Shown here: in pieces, positions 8,830-16,954 of the stretch | Position numbering within the stretch: the first letter of the stretch is position 1 | Layout: each line of letters opens with the position of its first letter | Source of the DNA: Tabrizicola_A sp965284335 | GTDB taxonomy: Bacteria > Pseudomonadota > Alphaproteobacteria > Rhodobacterales > Rhodobacteraceae | Length of the DNA: 64,000 bases | NCBI RefSeq assembly: GCF_965284335.1 | Contig: NZ_OZ260076.1 | Strand: one strand, 5' to 3' | Notes under the pieces: model-generated | Seen by the model: the letters and a program-made list of their open reading frames with translations, nothing else | Database searches by the model: none | Told to the model about the DNA's origin: nothing | Made by a program: the position numbers and the translations under genes

Positions 8830-9222
8830 GCCATTGGCCATGTTTCGCGAACAATCTTGAAATCGACGTCCAATCTGGGCCGCTAGATCGGTTTCGACGA
8901 ATCACGCCCGATTGCGTGGCGGTTTTTGATGGCTCTTGCTGGCTCCAACGGTCAGCTTTGGAATTGCGGCAACATATCGGCAAAGCCACGGCGCAATTTG
9001 GGGCAGAAAAACACCAAATACGGCAAAATTATGAATTATTTTCTCGCCTTCCCCCAAGCGATCCTTGTAAAATGCCGGGGTGGGGGCGTGCTTTAACAGT
9101 GCGAACATGGGCATGAAACATCAATTGAAATGGCCTGATTTTGGGCCAAAAGCTGCGTTTTTCCTGACGCAACACCAGTTTCGTGGCCGTTTTTGCACCG
9201 TATTGGTGTTGAGTTGCAAACA
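8830..9222 (+). promoter_or_regulatory. Long control region with clustered dyads upstream of exoY-like gene
   Basis: This 393-bp stretch has no convincing gene. Its last 85 bp are dense in dyad symmetry. TTTTGGGCCAAAA (9139-9151) is a palindrome with one central base. TGCGT/ACGCA (9154-9158 and 9167-9171) form a short stem. CAACACCA (9170-9177) and TGGTGTTG (9204-9211) are a perfect 8-bp inverted repeat 26 bp apart, ending 11 bp before the start codon. These could be operators or a leader hairpin that covers the ribosome-binding site. Which of the two is not decidable from sequence. Confidence 0.45.
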
Positions 9223-9918
9223 ATGACGATGAGCTTTCCCGAATTCAGTCCCGGCTTGACGCTGACCAGTGATGCGAATGTCGAAGCAGCGTTGGCGGCA
9301 CCACCGCGCCCGGGCTTTTACCGTAATGCATTCAAACGGGTTCTGGATGTCTCAGCCATTGTGATGGCCGCACCCGTCGTGGTGCCGCTGGTCGCCGTTC
9401 TTGCCTGTGTGGTGGCGCGTGACGGTGGCAAGCCATTTTATTCGCAAATCCGGGTCGGCAAGGGCGGCAAACGGTTCCGCATGTGGAAGCTGCGCAGCAT
9501 GGTCTGCGACGCCGACGCCCGGATGGACGACTTTCTGGCTGCTCACCCCGAGGCACGTCTGGAATGGGATCTGACCCAAAAGCTCAAGGATGATCCGCGG
9601 ATCACCCCGTTTGGCAAGATCCTGCGCCAGACTTCGCTGGATGAATTGCCACAACTGTGGAACGTGCTGGTCGGTGAGATGAGTCTTGTCGGCCCCCGCC
9701 CGATCATGCTGAGCCAGCAGATGATCTATCCCGGCGCGGCCTATTACAAGCTGCGCCCCGGTTGCACCGGCCTGTGGCAAACCGCCGGACGCAATCGCAC
9801 CACCTTTGAGGCGCGCGCTGATTACGATGCTATCTATGAAGAATCGCTGTCATTCTGGGGCGATTTCAAAATCTTGCTGAACACTGTGGGGGTGATGATC
9901 CGCGGCACCGGCTGCTGA
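9223..9918 (+). CDS. Exopolysaccharide initiating sugar-phosphate transferase (ExoY/WbaP-type)
   Basis: The 231-residue protein is a short, single-helix polyprenyl-phosphate hexose-1-phosphate transferase. After a variable N-terminus, one membrane segment (VLDVSAIVMAAPVVVPLVAVLACVV) leads into the catalytic module. Seen there are GGKRFRMWKLRSM, DPRITPFGKILRQTSLDELPQLWNVL, GEMSLVGPRPIM and LRPGCTGLWQTAGRN, all invariant blocks of the bacterial sugar transferase domain. It transfers a sugar-1-phosphate (often galactose or glucose) to undecaprenyl phosphate, starting repeat-unit synthesis. ATG 9223 was chosen; ATG 9229 is equally possible. It is followed at once by a terminator, so it forms a monocistronic unit. 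Confidence 0.92.
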   Translation: MTMSFPEFSPGLTLTSDANVEAALAAPPRPGFYRNAFKRVLDVSAIVMAAPVVVPLVAVLACVVARDGGKPFYSQIRVGKGGKRFRMWKLRSMVCDADARMDDFLAAHPEARLEWDLTQKLKDDPRITPFGKILRQTSLDELPQLWNVLVGEMSLVGPRPIMLSQQMIYPGAAYYKLRPGCTGLWQTAGRNRTTFEARADYDAIYEESLSFWGDFKILLNTVGVMIRGTGC

Positions 9919-9946
9919 TGGCCCGGCCGTCACCATCTGCCCCTTA

Positions 9947-9977
9947 GGCCCGCCCAGAAAACAGGGGTGGGCCTTTT
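9947..9977 (+). terminator. Rho-independent terminator after exoY-like gene
   Basis: A 9-bp stem GGCCCGCCC (9947-9955) / GGGTGGGCC (9965-9973), with one G-T pair and a 9-nt loop, is followed by TTTT. It lies 29 bp after the exoY-like stop codon and faces the end of the convergent chain-length gene. Confidence 0.75.
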
Positions 9978-10036
9978 ACATTTGAACATGGTGATAGTTT
10001 GATCCGCCCGCAGCCGATCCCAACATCTGCCCCGAG

Positions 10037-11302
10037 CTACAGCGACGCGCCGCGCCGGTCGAACCGCTGCATCAGCCTGCGCGCCCAATGCGGCGGTTTT
10101 TCTGGCCGCACTTCGGGAATGGTGACGACAGGACGCAGGCCAAATTGCCGCTCCATCTGCGCGGCGGTGCGCACCACGGGAAAGATAAGATCCAGCACAA
10201 AGGCCAAGGCCAGCCCGGCGATCAAGCTGGCCAGTGTGCCTGCAACGGCAAGCTTTTTATTCCCGCCCCCCATCGAGCTCTCAGGCTCAATCGCCCGCTC
10301 TAACAAGGTAAAGCGTTCGGCCTGCTGCATCTCGGCCAAACGCGCGTCAATCTCGGCCTGCGACATGCGCGCCATGGCCGCATCTTGCTGGCCGCGCAGC
10401 TGATCAAGCTGTCGGTCATAACCGGCCAAAACCCGTTCTACCTCGGGTGAGCTGGCCAGCTCGGCCTGCAACTCCGCCCGGCGGGTCTGCGCGATCCCGA
10501 TTTGCGCATCCAAAACGGCAAGCTGGGAGGCAATCTCGTCCAAGGCGCGACGGTCAGTTTCGCGCAAGGTGCCCTTTGCGTTGATCTGCGCGGCCTCCCC
10601 TTCAAGCGCGAGTTTATCCTGCAATTGACGACGCAGATCCGTTTCCAACGACACCAGCGCCTCGCGACGGGCCTCCCGCGCTTCTGGCAGATTGGCGGCG
10701 TTTTCATTCTGAAACGCCGCGGCCTCCGCCTCAATCCGGGCGATGTCGTTGCTCAGACGCGCAACTTCTTGCTGAAAGAAAATCACATTCTGATCAGCCC
10801 GCGCCCGTTGGCCCGCGGCGGATTGGTCCAAAATCCCTTGGGCAAAATCATTTGCCACACGGGCCGCCAGCGTGGGCGAGTCCATCCGGGCAAAGATCAG
10901 GATGGCCGACAAAGCCCGCGCCTCGCCAAAGCCTTGGCCCGCAGCAGAATCCACACCCTGAAAACTTATCGCAGGGCGCAGCATATCAATCTTGCGATCC
11001 ATCGACTGCGGCAATTCGGCGAAAATCCCGTGCCGTTCGATCACTGCGGCCAGATTCTCACGCGTGGTTAGCCGCTGTTCGATCATTTGCAAGGTGGCGG
11101 CTGCGGCACTGCCGCGCTGAACGTCATTGCCCTGAACCGCCGCACTTTGCACCTGAATAACGGCCACCGCCTCATAGGTGTCAGGCCGCGATTTGGCATA
11201 AACCGCCGACAGAATGGCCCCAACCAAGGCCACCACAAGAATCAACGCGCGCCGCCGAGAGAGAAAGTTACAGAATTCCTCCAAGGACTGAATCTGTCCC
11301 AT
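10037..11302 (-). CDS. Polysaccharide chain-length determinant / co-polymerase (Wzz family)
   Basis: The 421-residue protein has an N-terminal cytoplasmic stub and membrane helix (RRRALILVVALVGAILSAVYA, residues 17-37). A periplasmic domain follows that is rich in heptad-like helices from about 180 to 330 (repeated RREALVSLETDLRRQLQDK-type stretches). A second helix lies near residues 350-370 (LAVAGTLASLIAGLALAFVLDL) before a 50-residue basic tail. This is the two-helix topology of PCP/Wzz proteins that set polymer length and pair with a cytoplasmic BY-kinase. It starts 3 bp after the stop of the ATPase gene upstream, so the two are coupled. The kinase domain is not fused here, unlike in Wzc. 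Confidence 0.85.
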   Translation of the reverse strand: MGQIQSLEEFCNFLSRRRALILVVALVGAILSAVYAKSRPDTYEAVAVIQVQSAAVQGNDVQRGSAAAATLQMIEQRLTTRENLAAVIERHGIFAELPQSMDRKIDMLRPAISFQGVDSAAGQGFGEARALSAILIFARMDSPTLAARVANDFAQGILDQSAAGQRARADQNVIFFQQEVARLSNDIARIEAEAAAFQNENAANLPEAREARREALVSLETDLRRQLQDKLALEGEAAQINAKGTLRETDRRALDEIASQLAVLDAQIGIAQTRRAELQAELASSPEVERVLAGYDRQLDQLRGQQDAAMARMSQAEIDARLAEMQQAERFTLLERAIEPESSMGGGNKKLAVAGTLASLIAGLALAFVLDLIFPVVRTAAQMERQFGLRPVVTIPEVRPEKPPHWARRLMQRFDRRGASL

Positions 11303-11305
11303 GGA

Positions 11306-12241
11306 TCACCCTTTGCCGTAACCACGCCGCTGCGCTGCCCGGTCTTGCGCCCGGTTCAGAACAACCCCCATCAACGGGATCCTGCCTTCGAACAACCGTT
11401 CGCAGGCGCGCAAGTCATCTGGCGATGTCTTGGTGCCATCAATCACCAAAAGCACCGCATCGGCCGACGGGGTAATCGCCAGCACATCATCCGTGCCCAG
11501 AGCAGGCGGCATATCATAGATGATAACCTCGGGGTCCAGCTGCTCGGCCATGGCGGCCAAGGCGATGCTGGTATCTGGGCTGTGCAGCGTCTCAGCCGCC
11601 ATCTCAACCGCAGCGCCGTTCAGCCCCAAGGCCAATGTGCGACCAACGCGGTTGAAGGTGGATTCCAAGGGCTGATCTCCAGTCAGGAAATCGACAAAAT
11701 CTGGCGCATCGACAAGGCCCAGCATTGCCGCCAGTTGCGGGCGGCGCAGATCCAGATCCAACAGCACCGTGCGGCTGCCAGCCCGACGCGCCAAAGACAG
11801 CGCCAGATTGGTGGCAACAAAGCTTTTGCCACAGCCATGGCCGGGCGAAGTGACAGCCAGCCGCTTCCATCCTTTTGTGGCAAAACCATGCAAAAGCTGC
11901 GTGCGCAGTTGATCGATGGCAAGGGCCGCGGGCTGGGCCGAAGGAAGCGGAAACAGATTGTTTCCAACCAGCCGTTCCGTGGAAAGCTGGACGGCACCAA
12001 GCGATTCCCAGACCTTGACCGGGTTCACGCGCAAGGGTGTCAGAGGGGCGGTAAAGATCTCGCGGCTCTTCACAAGATCCAACGTCATCTGCGGCGCCGC
12101 AACAATCTGACCGGGCCTGAACAAGGACGCAACGGCACCGCGCATCGGTTGACGGCTGTTGGATTTTTCTTCGGACATGGCCGAAAATTCCATATTTTCG
12201 CGCCAGACGGGACGCTGCATCAAGATCTCGTGTCTGGACAT
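11306..12241 (-). CDS. CpsD/CapB-type exopolysaccharide ATPase (BY-kinase-like)
   Basis: This 311-residue protein has a roughly 110-residue N-terminal extension, then a P-loop kinase domain. Walker A is SPGHGCGKS, Walker A' is TVLLDLDLRRPQ, and Walker B is VIIYDMPPALGTDD. These are the three motifs that define bacterial tyrosine kinases and their MinD-like relatives. The conserved IDQLRTQLL segment before the P-loop matches the EAxRxLRT oligomerisation helix. The C-terminus (RRGYGKG) has just one tyrosine, not the usual tyrosine cluster, so autophosphorylation by the classical mechanism is uncertain. It is the first gene of a two-gene unit with the Wzz-like protein, divergent from the GT2 gene across a 258-bp gap. 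Confidence 0.85.
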   Translation of the reverse strand: MSRHEILMQRPVWRENMEFSAMSEEKSNSRQPMRGAVASLFRPGQIVAAPQMTLDLVKSREIFTAPLTPLRVNPVKVWESLGAVQLSTERLVGNNLFPLPSAQPAALAIDQLRTQLLHGFATKGWKRLAVTSPGHGCGKSFVATNLALSLARRAGSRTVLLDLDLRRPQLAAMLGLVDAPDFVDFLTGDQPLESTFNRVGRTLALGLNGAAVEMAAETLHSPDTSIALAAMAEQLDPEVIIYDMPPALGTDDVLAITPSADAVLLVIDGTKTSPDDLRACERLFEGRIPLMGVVLNRAQDRAAQRRGYGKG

Positions 12242-12499
12242 CTTAGGCCCGGCTCCATTCCTTCTGCGCCATCACACACGCAGCTTACCACTGTTGGACC
12301 TGCCTTTCGGCGGCGGTCACACCCGTTTGGCCCCTGCTGGTAACTGCCGCAAATCTTGCGAACAGTCTGCATCGGAATCGCCCGGGCCCCCGCCCTGCCG
12401 GATCTTCATAACAGATGTGGCAGGAAAAAGCAAAGTGTGGCGAAGTTGGGGCAAACATGGCAAAGCCAGCATCAGGCAAGGCAAAATGAACGGGCAAAG

Positions 12500-13492
12500 A
12501 TGACACAAGCACCAGATTGCACAGCCGATGCCACCGACAGCCGGATGGCAAGACCTGCCTTGGTGGATGCGGTGGTGATTGGGCGCAATGAAGGTGCGCG
12601 CCTTTTGGCCTGCTTGGCCGCTTTGCACGGTCACATGCGCCGGGTGATCTATGTCGATTCAGGCTCGGTCGATGGCTCGGTGGCCGCAGCACGGGCTGCG
12701 GGCGCAGAGGTGGTGGAATTGGATATGAGGCAGCCCTTCACCGCCGCACGCGCGCGAAATGCAGGGCTGGCCGCGCTGGCACAGGATCCGCCCGAATTCG
12801 TCCAGATGATCGATGGCGATTGTGAACTTCGGCCGGGTTGGATTGCCGCAGCGCTGGCGGCTTTTACGGCCCATCCAGCGGCGGTTGTTATCTGCGGTCG
12901 TCGGCGCGAGCGCTTCCCCTATGTGTCGGTTTATAACGCACTGGCAGATCTGGAATGGGATACCCCCATTGGCCTTGCCCGAGCTTGTGGTGGCGATGCG
13001 CTGATGCGCTTTGCCGCTTTGCAAGAGGTTGGCGGCTATGATCCCACGCTGATCGCCGGAGAGGAGCCGGACCTTTGCCGACGCCTCGGCGCGCGGGGCG
13101 GCGAGATTTGGCGGATCGAGGCCGAGATGACGTGGCACGATGCTGCAATGACGCGTTTTGGCCAGTGGTGGCGTCGATCACAGCGCGCGGGCCACGCCTT
13201 TGCCGAAGGCACAGCACGGCATGGATTTGACCATTGGGGCCGCGAAACACGCCGCGCCTTGATATGGGGAGCGGGCTTGCCGGTTGTGATTTTTCTCGCC
13301 GGGGTCATCCATCCTCTGGGGTGGTGTTTGGCACTGGCCTATCCAGCTCAGGTGACGCGGCTTGCACGGCGCGGCAGTTGGCGCTGGGCCTTTTTCAGCG
13401 TCTTGGGCAAATTCGCCGAGGCGCGCGGTGCCTTGGGGTTTTACCTTGGCCAGCTGATCGGGCGACGACGCGGATTGATCGAATACAAATAG
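12500..13492 (+). CDS. Glycosyltransferase family 2, membrane-anchored
   Basis: Starting at ATG 12500 gives 330 residues. The GT-A domain shows DAVVIGRNEGARLLACLAAL, YVDSGSVDGSVAAA and the DxD-type IDGDCELRPGW. GGDALMRFAALQEVGGYDPTLIAGEEPDLCRRL then carries the ED catalytic base region. Two hydrophobic helices (about residues 255-285) place the C-terminus at the inner membrane. The 258 bp upstream contain the divergent promoters for this gene and the ATPase gene. The frame is open 48 codons further up, but those residues are polar and unlike the family. Probably transfers a sugar in the surface polysaccharide pathway encoded around it; substrate unknown. Confidence 0.88.
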   Translation: MTQAPDCTADATDSRMARPALVDAVVIGRNEGARLLACLAALHGHMRRVIYVDSGSVDGSVAAARAAGAEVVELDMRQPFTAARARNAGLAALAQDPPEFVQMIDGDCELRPGWIAAALAAFTAHPAAVVICGRRRERFPYVSVYNALADLEWDTPIGLARACGGDALMRFAALQEVGGYDPTLIAGEEPDLCRRLGARGGEIWRIEAEMTWHDAAMTRFGQWWRRSQRAGHAFAEGTARHGFDHWGRETRRALIWGAGLPVVIFLAGVIHPLGWCLALAYPAQVTRLARRGSWRWAFFSVLGKFAEARGALGFYLGQLIGRRRGLIEYK

Positions 13493-13563
13493 GTCTATCG
13501 CAATGGCTGCATGGCACCTTGGCCAGCGTGGGACGGTGCGAGATCGAGGATCGGCCCGCAGCC

Positions 13564-14256
13564 TTACATGCGCCGCAGCATCACCTGCCGCGATGTCGAG
13601 CCAAAATCCCGCCGGATCAAAATAGCCGAAATCACCAAGGCGCCGGCCACCAATCCCCAAGGCCCCATCAGCCAACCAAGCGAGCCCAGCGCAAAGTAAA
13701 TCGACCGCAGGCCCCGGTTAAAGCTTTTTGCGCCTGTGATGTTGATATCCGCCGCCTGGGTCGCGCGGTGCTGGGCTTCGGGATGGGTCGGGTCATTTGG
13801 AACGGCGGCCATCAGAATGGAGCAATAGCCAAACAGCCGATGTGCCCAAATGAATTTTAGCAAAGCATTGGCGACAAAGGCCACCACAAGCGCGACGCGC
13901 AATTGTAACCCCGCCGTATCACTGGCCAACGAGAGATCACGCGTCAAAGCCCCAAGCATCGCGGGATTGCCAATCAACGCAATGCCACCGCCAATGGCAA
14001 TCATCGAGGCCGAAGCGAAAAAGGCCGTGCCCTGACGCAGGCTGTCGATCATCGTGGCATCGAAGATGCGCGGCTGGCGGGTGACGAATTCCGCCATCCA
14101 GTCGTGGCGATAACGCTCCATCAGCTTTGACACCGACACCCGCCAGCGGGGTGGATTTTCGATCAGCCAGCCCAAGCCAAGCCAAAGCGCCAAGGTCAAC
14201 CCAAGGGCGAAAAGATCAGGCGGACCGAAAGGGCCAAGTGACAAGGTGGCGTTCAT
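13564..14256 (-). CDS. DUF599 family membrane protein
   Basis: This 230-residue protein has four or five hydrophobic stretches: LFALGLTLALWLGLGWLIE, a long SASMIAIGGGIALIG helix, LRVALVVAFVANALLKFIWAHR, and a C-terminal GSLGWLMGPWGLVAGALVI. The soluble motif RQPRIFDATMIDSLRQGTAFFAS and HRLFGYCSILMAAVPND are characteristic of DUF599, a common family in alphaproteobacteria of unknown function. It stands alone between the polysaccharide region and the glycolate oxidase operon, divergent from glcD, whose control region begins 20 bp beyond its start. No functional link is evident. Confidence 0.85.
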   Translation of the reverse strand: MNATLSLGPFGPPDLFALGLTLALWLGLGWLIENPPRWRVSVSKLMERYRHDWMAEFVTRQPRIFDATMIDSLRQGTAFFASASMIAIGGGIALIGNPAMLGALTRDLSLASDTAGLQLRVALVVAFVANALLKFIWAHRLFGYCSILMAAVPNDPTHPEAQHRATQAADINITGAKSFNRGLRSIYFALGSLGWLMGPWGLVAGALVISAILIRRDFGSTSRQVMLRRM

Positions 14257-14326
14257 GGCCCAAGCCTAGGCCGTTTTGCAAAGGCATGAAAGACGGCATC
14301 ATCTCAGGCTTGCGCGATCTTATAAA

Positions 14327-14347
14327 TTGGTTATATTTTTTTACCAA
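14327..14347 (+). promoter_or_regulatory. Candidate operator/promoter element upstream of glcD
   Basis: TTGGT (14327-14331) and ACCAA (14343-14347) form an inverted repeat around an AT-only spacer (TATATTTTTTT-like) 22 bp before the glcD start. The preceding TATAAA could serve as a -10 element. A dyad with TTGGT/ACCAA arms here would suit a regulator sensing glycolate, for example a GntR/FadR-type protein. Those usually have shorter spacing, so the assignment is speculative. Confidence 0.35.
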
Positions 14348-14368
14348 ATGCAGCATTCGGAGGCGTCC

Positions 14369-15802
14369 ATGGATATGCCATCACCCAAGCTTGCGATTCT
14401 TGGCCGCAAACCGGCCATTGTCGCCGCGCTGCGCGAGGTGCTGCCCGCCGATGCGGTGATCGACGCACCCGAAGAAACCCGGGCCTATGAATGTGATGCG
14501 CTGTCGGCCTATGCCTGCGCGCCCTTGGCGGTGACCTTGCCGCGCAGCACGGCCGAGGTGGCGGCGGTGCTGAGGGTCTGTCATGCCATGGGGGTGCCGG
14601 TGGTGCCGCGGGGCTCGGGCACGTCGCTGGCCGGGGGAGCCTTGCCCACGGCCGATTGCGTGGTTCTGGGCATTGGCAGGATGAACCGGGTGTTGGAGAC
14701 CGATTACGAGAACCGCTTTATCCGGGTGGAGGCGGGGCGCACCAACCTGTCGGTGACGGGCGCGGTGGAGGCGGAGGGGTTCTTTTATGCGCCCGACCCC
14801 TCAAGCCAGCTGGCCTGTGCGATTGCGGGCAATGTGGCGATGAATTCGGGGGGCGCGCATTGCCTGAAATACGGGGTGACGACGAACAACCTTCTGGGCG
14901 TCACGCTGGTGCAGATGGATGGCACCGTGGTCGAGTTGGGAGGCCCGTGGATGGAGGCGGGGGGGCTGGACCTGTTGGGTGTGGTCTGCGGCTCGGAGGG
15001 GCAGCTGGGTGTGGTGACCGAGGCGACCTTGCGCATCCTGCCCAAGCCCGAGGGCGCGCGGCCGGTGCTGGTGGGGTTTGACAGCAACGAGGTGGCGGGC
15101 GCCTGTGTGTCCGATATCATCAAGGCGGGCATCCTGCCGGTGGCGATCGAATTCATGGACCGTCCCTGCATCCGGGCGACCGAGGCCTTTGCCAAGGCGG
15201 GCTATCCCGATTGCGAGGCGCTTCTCATCATCGAGGTCGAGGGCTCGGAGCCCGAGATTGCCGAGCAGCTGGCGCGGATCAAGGCGATTGCCCTGTCGCA
15301 TGACCCGGTGGAGTTCCGCGAGGCGGCGGATGAGGATCAGGCCAAGCGCATCTGGCTGGGGCGCAAGTCGGCCTTTGGCGCCATGGGGCAGATCAATGAT
15401 TACATGTGTCTGGATGGCACGATCCCGGTGAGTTCGCTGCCCCATGTGCTGCGGCGGATCGGTGAGATGAGTGCCGAGTTCGGGCTGGATGTGGGCAATG
15501 TCTTTCACGCGGGCGATGGCAACATGCACCCGTTGATCCTGTACAATGCCAATACGCCCGGCGATCTGGAACGCTGCGAGGCCTTTGGGGCCGAGATCCT
15601 GAAGCTTTGTGTCGAGGTGGGTGGCTGTCTGACCGGCGAGCATGGGGTGGGGATCGAAAAGCGCGACCTGATGTCGGTGCAGTTCACGCCCGAGGATCTG
15701 GAGGCGCAGATGCGCATCAAGGATGTGTTCGATCCGAAATGGCTGTTGAACCCGGCCAAGGTATTTCCGTTGGGCGCGAGCGAAAGCCGTCGCGTCGGCT
15801 GA
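14369..15802 (+). CDS. glcD: Glycolate oxidase subunit GlcD (FAD-linked oxidase)
   Basis: GlcD is the FAD catalytic subunit of glycolate oxidase, which oxidises glycolate (and D-lactate) to glyoxylate in complex with GlcE and GlcF. The 477-residue product starts MDMPSPKLAIL, behind GGAGG five bases upstream. The FAD_binding_4 domain has VPVVPRGSGTSLAGGALPT and an EGFFYAPDPSSQLACAIAGNVAMNSGG stretch. The FAD-oxidase C domain shows GNVFHAGDGNMHPLILYN and LTGEHGVGIEKRDLM, with the catalytic histidines. Length and motifs are standard. It is the first gene of a four-gene plus-strand operon. Codon use shifts to G-rich (GCG, GTG, GGG) compared with the polysaccharide genes before it. Confidence 0.96.
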   Translation: MDMPSPKLAILGRKPAIVAALREVLPADAVIDAPEETRAYECDALSAYACAPLAVTLPRSTAEVAAVLRVCHAMGVPVVPRGSGTSLAGGALPTADCVVLGIGRMNRVLETDYENRFIRVEAGRTNLSVTGAVEAEGFFYAPDPSSQLACAIAGNVAMNSGGAHCLKYGVTTNNLLGVTLVQMDGTVVELGGPWMEAGGLDLLGVVCGSEGQLGVVTEATLRILPKPEGARPVLVGFDSNEVAGACVSDIIKAGILPVAIEFMDRPCIRATEAFAKAGYPDCEALLIIEVEGSEPEIAEQLARIKAIALSHDPVEFREAADEDQAKRIWLGRKSAFGAMGQINDYMCLDGTIPVSSLPHVLRRIGEMSAEFGLDVGNVFHAGDGNMHPLILYNANTPGDLERCEAFGAEILKLCVEVGGCLTGEHGVGIEKRDLMSVQFTPEDLEAQMRIKDVFDPKWLLNPAKVFPLGASESRRVG

Positions 15803-15806
15803 AGCC

Positions 15807-15850
15807 CCGGGGCTGTCTGCCCCGGACCCCGAGAGTATTTCTGCCAAGAG
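15807..15850 (+). repeat. GC-rich hairpin with a Rhodobacteraceae-type intergenic repeat pattern
   Basis: Between glcD and glcE lies CCGGGGC-TGTCT-GCCCCGG (15807-15825), followed by a block with GAGAGTATTT and GCCAAGAGGAA. From memory of the group, very similar blocks recur between many Rhodobacteraceae genes; only this copy is seen in the window. The last part supplies the purine-rich ribosome-binding site for glcE (GAGGAAGGGG). It may act as an mRNA processing or attenuation element inside the operon. Confidence 0.5.
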
Positions 15851-15863
15851 GAAGGGGATTGCC

Positions 15864-16943
15864 ATGCGCCCTCGGACAGAGCCTGAGCTGAGCGAGATGA
15901 TCCGGGGGGCCACGGGGCCGGTGCGGGTGCGCGGCGGCGGTACGCGGGTTGTTTCGCAGGGCCTTGGCGCGGTGTTGGACACGACGGGGCTGGGCGGGGT
16001 GCAGCTTTATGAGCCCGGCGCGCTGACCTTGGTGGTGGGGGCGGGCACGCCTTTGGCCGAGGTGGAGGCGCTTTTGGCGGGCGAGCGGCAGCGGCTGTCG
16101 TTCGAGGTGCCGGATCTGCGCGGGCTTTTGGGGCGCGAGGGGCAAAGCACCATTGGCGGCGTGGTGGCGACCAATGCCAGCGGGCCGCGCCGGGTGCAGT
16201 CGGGGGCCTGCCGCGACAGTCTGTTGGGCCTGCGCTGTGTCGATGGCACGGGGATGATCGTGAAGAACGGCGGGCGGGTGATGAAGAATGTCACCGGCTA
16301 TGATCTGATCAAGCTGATGGCGGGGGCCCGGGGGGCGCTTGGGGTGCTGACCGAGGTGTCGCTGCGGGTGCAGGCGATGCCCGAGGCCGAGGTGACTTTG
16401 GTGGGGGAGCGGGGGGCCAAAGAGGGGCTGGCCGCGCTGCGGCAGGCCCTGGGTTCGCCCTATGACATTTCGGGCGCGGCCTTTGAGCGGGGGCGGGCGC
16501 TGATCCGGGTTGAGGGGATGGAAGGATCGGTGCGCTATCGCGCGGATGCCTTGCGCCGCCGTCTGGGGGACGACTGGCAGGTGCGGGAGGGGGCCGAAAG
16601 CGCAGAGCTTTGGGCCGGGGTGCGGGATGTAAGCGCGCTTTGGGGCCTGGACGGGTCGATCTGGCGGCTGGTCGTGAAGCAGACCGAGGCGCTGGCCCTT
16701 GTCGAGCGGTTGGGCGGCACGGCGGTTTTTGACTGGGGCGGTGGGCTGATCTGGCTGGCCTTGCCCGCCGGGCAGGCTGAGGCGGTGCGCGCCGCGGTGG
16801 CGGGGGTGGGCCATGCCACGCTGATCCGCCCCGCGCCCGGCGATGAGGCGGTGCCTGCGCTGCCGCCTGAACCTGCGGCCGTGGCCGCGCTGACCGCGGC
16901 GCTGCGCCGGAAATTCGACCCCCGCGGCCTCTTTGCCGCCTGA
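15864..16943 (+). CDS. glcE: Glycolate oxidase subunit GlcE (FAD-binding)
   Basis: GlcE is the second flavin-domain subunit of glycolate oxidase. The 359-residue protein carries only a truncated FAD_binding_4 fold: VRVRGGGTRVVSQG, ALTLVVGAGTPLAEVEALL, and GQSTIGGVVATNASGPRRVQSG. GRVMKNVTGYDLIKLMAGARGALGVLTEVSLRV follows, the GlcE-specific block that separates it from GlcD. It lacks the catalytic C-terminal histidine region of GlcD, as expected. The ATG at 15864 follows GAGGAAGGGG at good spacing. It sits 61 bp after glcD with a hairpin repeat in the gap, so it is probably co-transcribed. Confidence 0.94.
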   Translation: MRPRTEPELSEMIRGATGPVRVRGGGTRVVSQGLGAVLDTTGLGGVQLYEPGALTLVVGAGTPLAEVEALLAGERQRLSFEVPDLRGLLGREGQSTIGGVVATNASGPRRVQSGACRDSLLGLRCVDGTGMIVKNGGRVMKNVTGYDLIKLMAGARGALGVLTEVSLRVQAMPEAEVTLVGERGAKEGLAALRQALGSPYDISGAAFERGRALIRVEGMEGSVRYRADALRRRLGDDWQVREGAESAELWAGVRDVSALWGLDGSIWRLVVKQTEALALVERLGGTAVFDWGGGLIWLALPAGQAEAVRAAVAGVGHATLIRPAPGDEAVPALPPEPAAVAALTAALRRKFDPRGLFAA

Positions 16944-16954
16944 AGGAGAGACTG

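Noticed and set aside
14801..16814. Long minus-strand frames opposite glcD and glcE
   Set aside because: Histidine/proline-rich antisense frames caused by biased codon use of glcD and glcE; no signatures.
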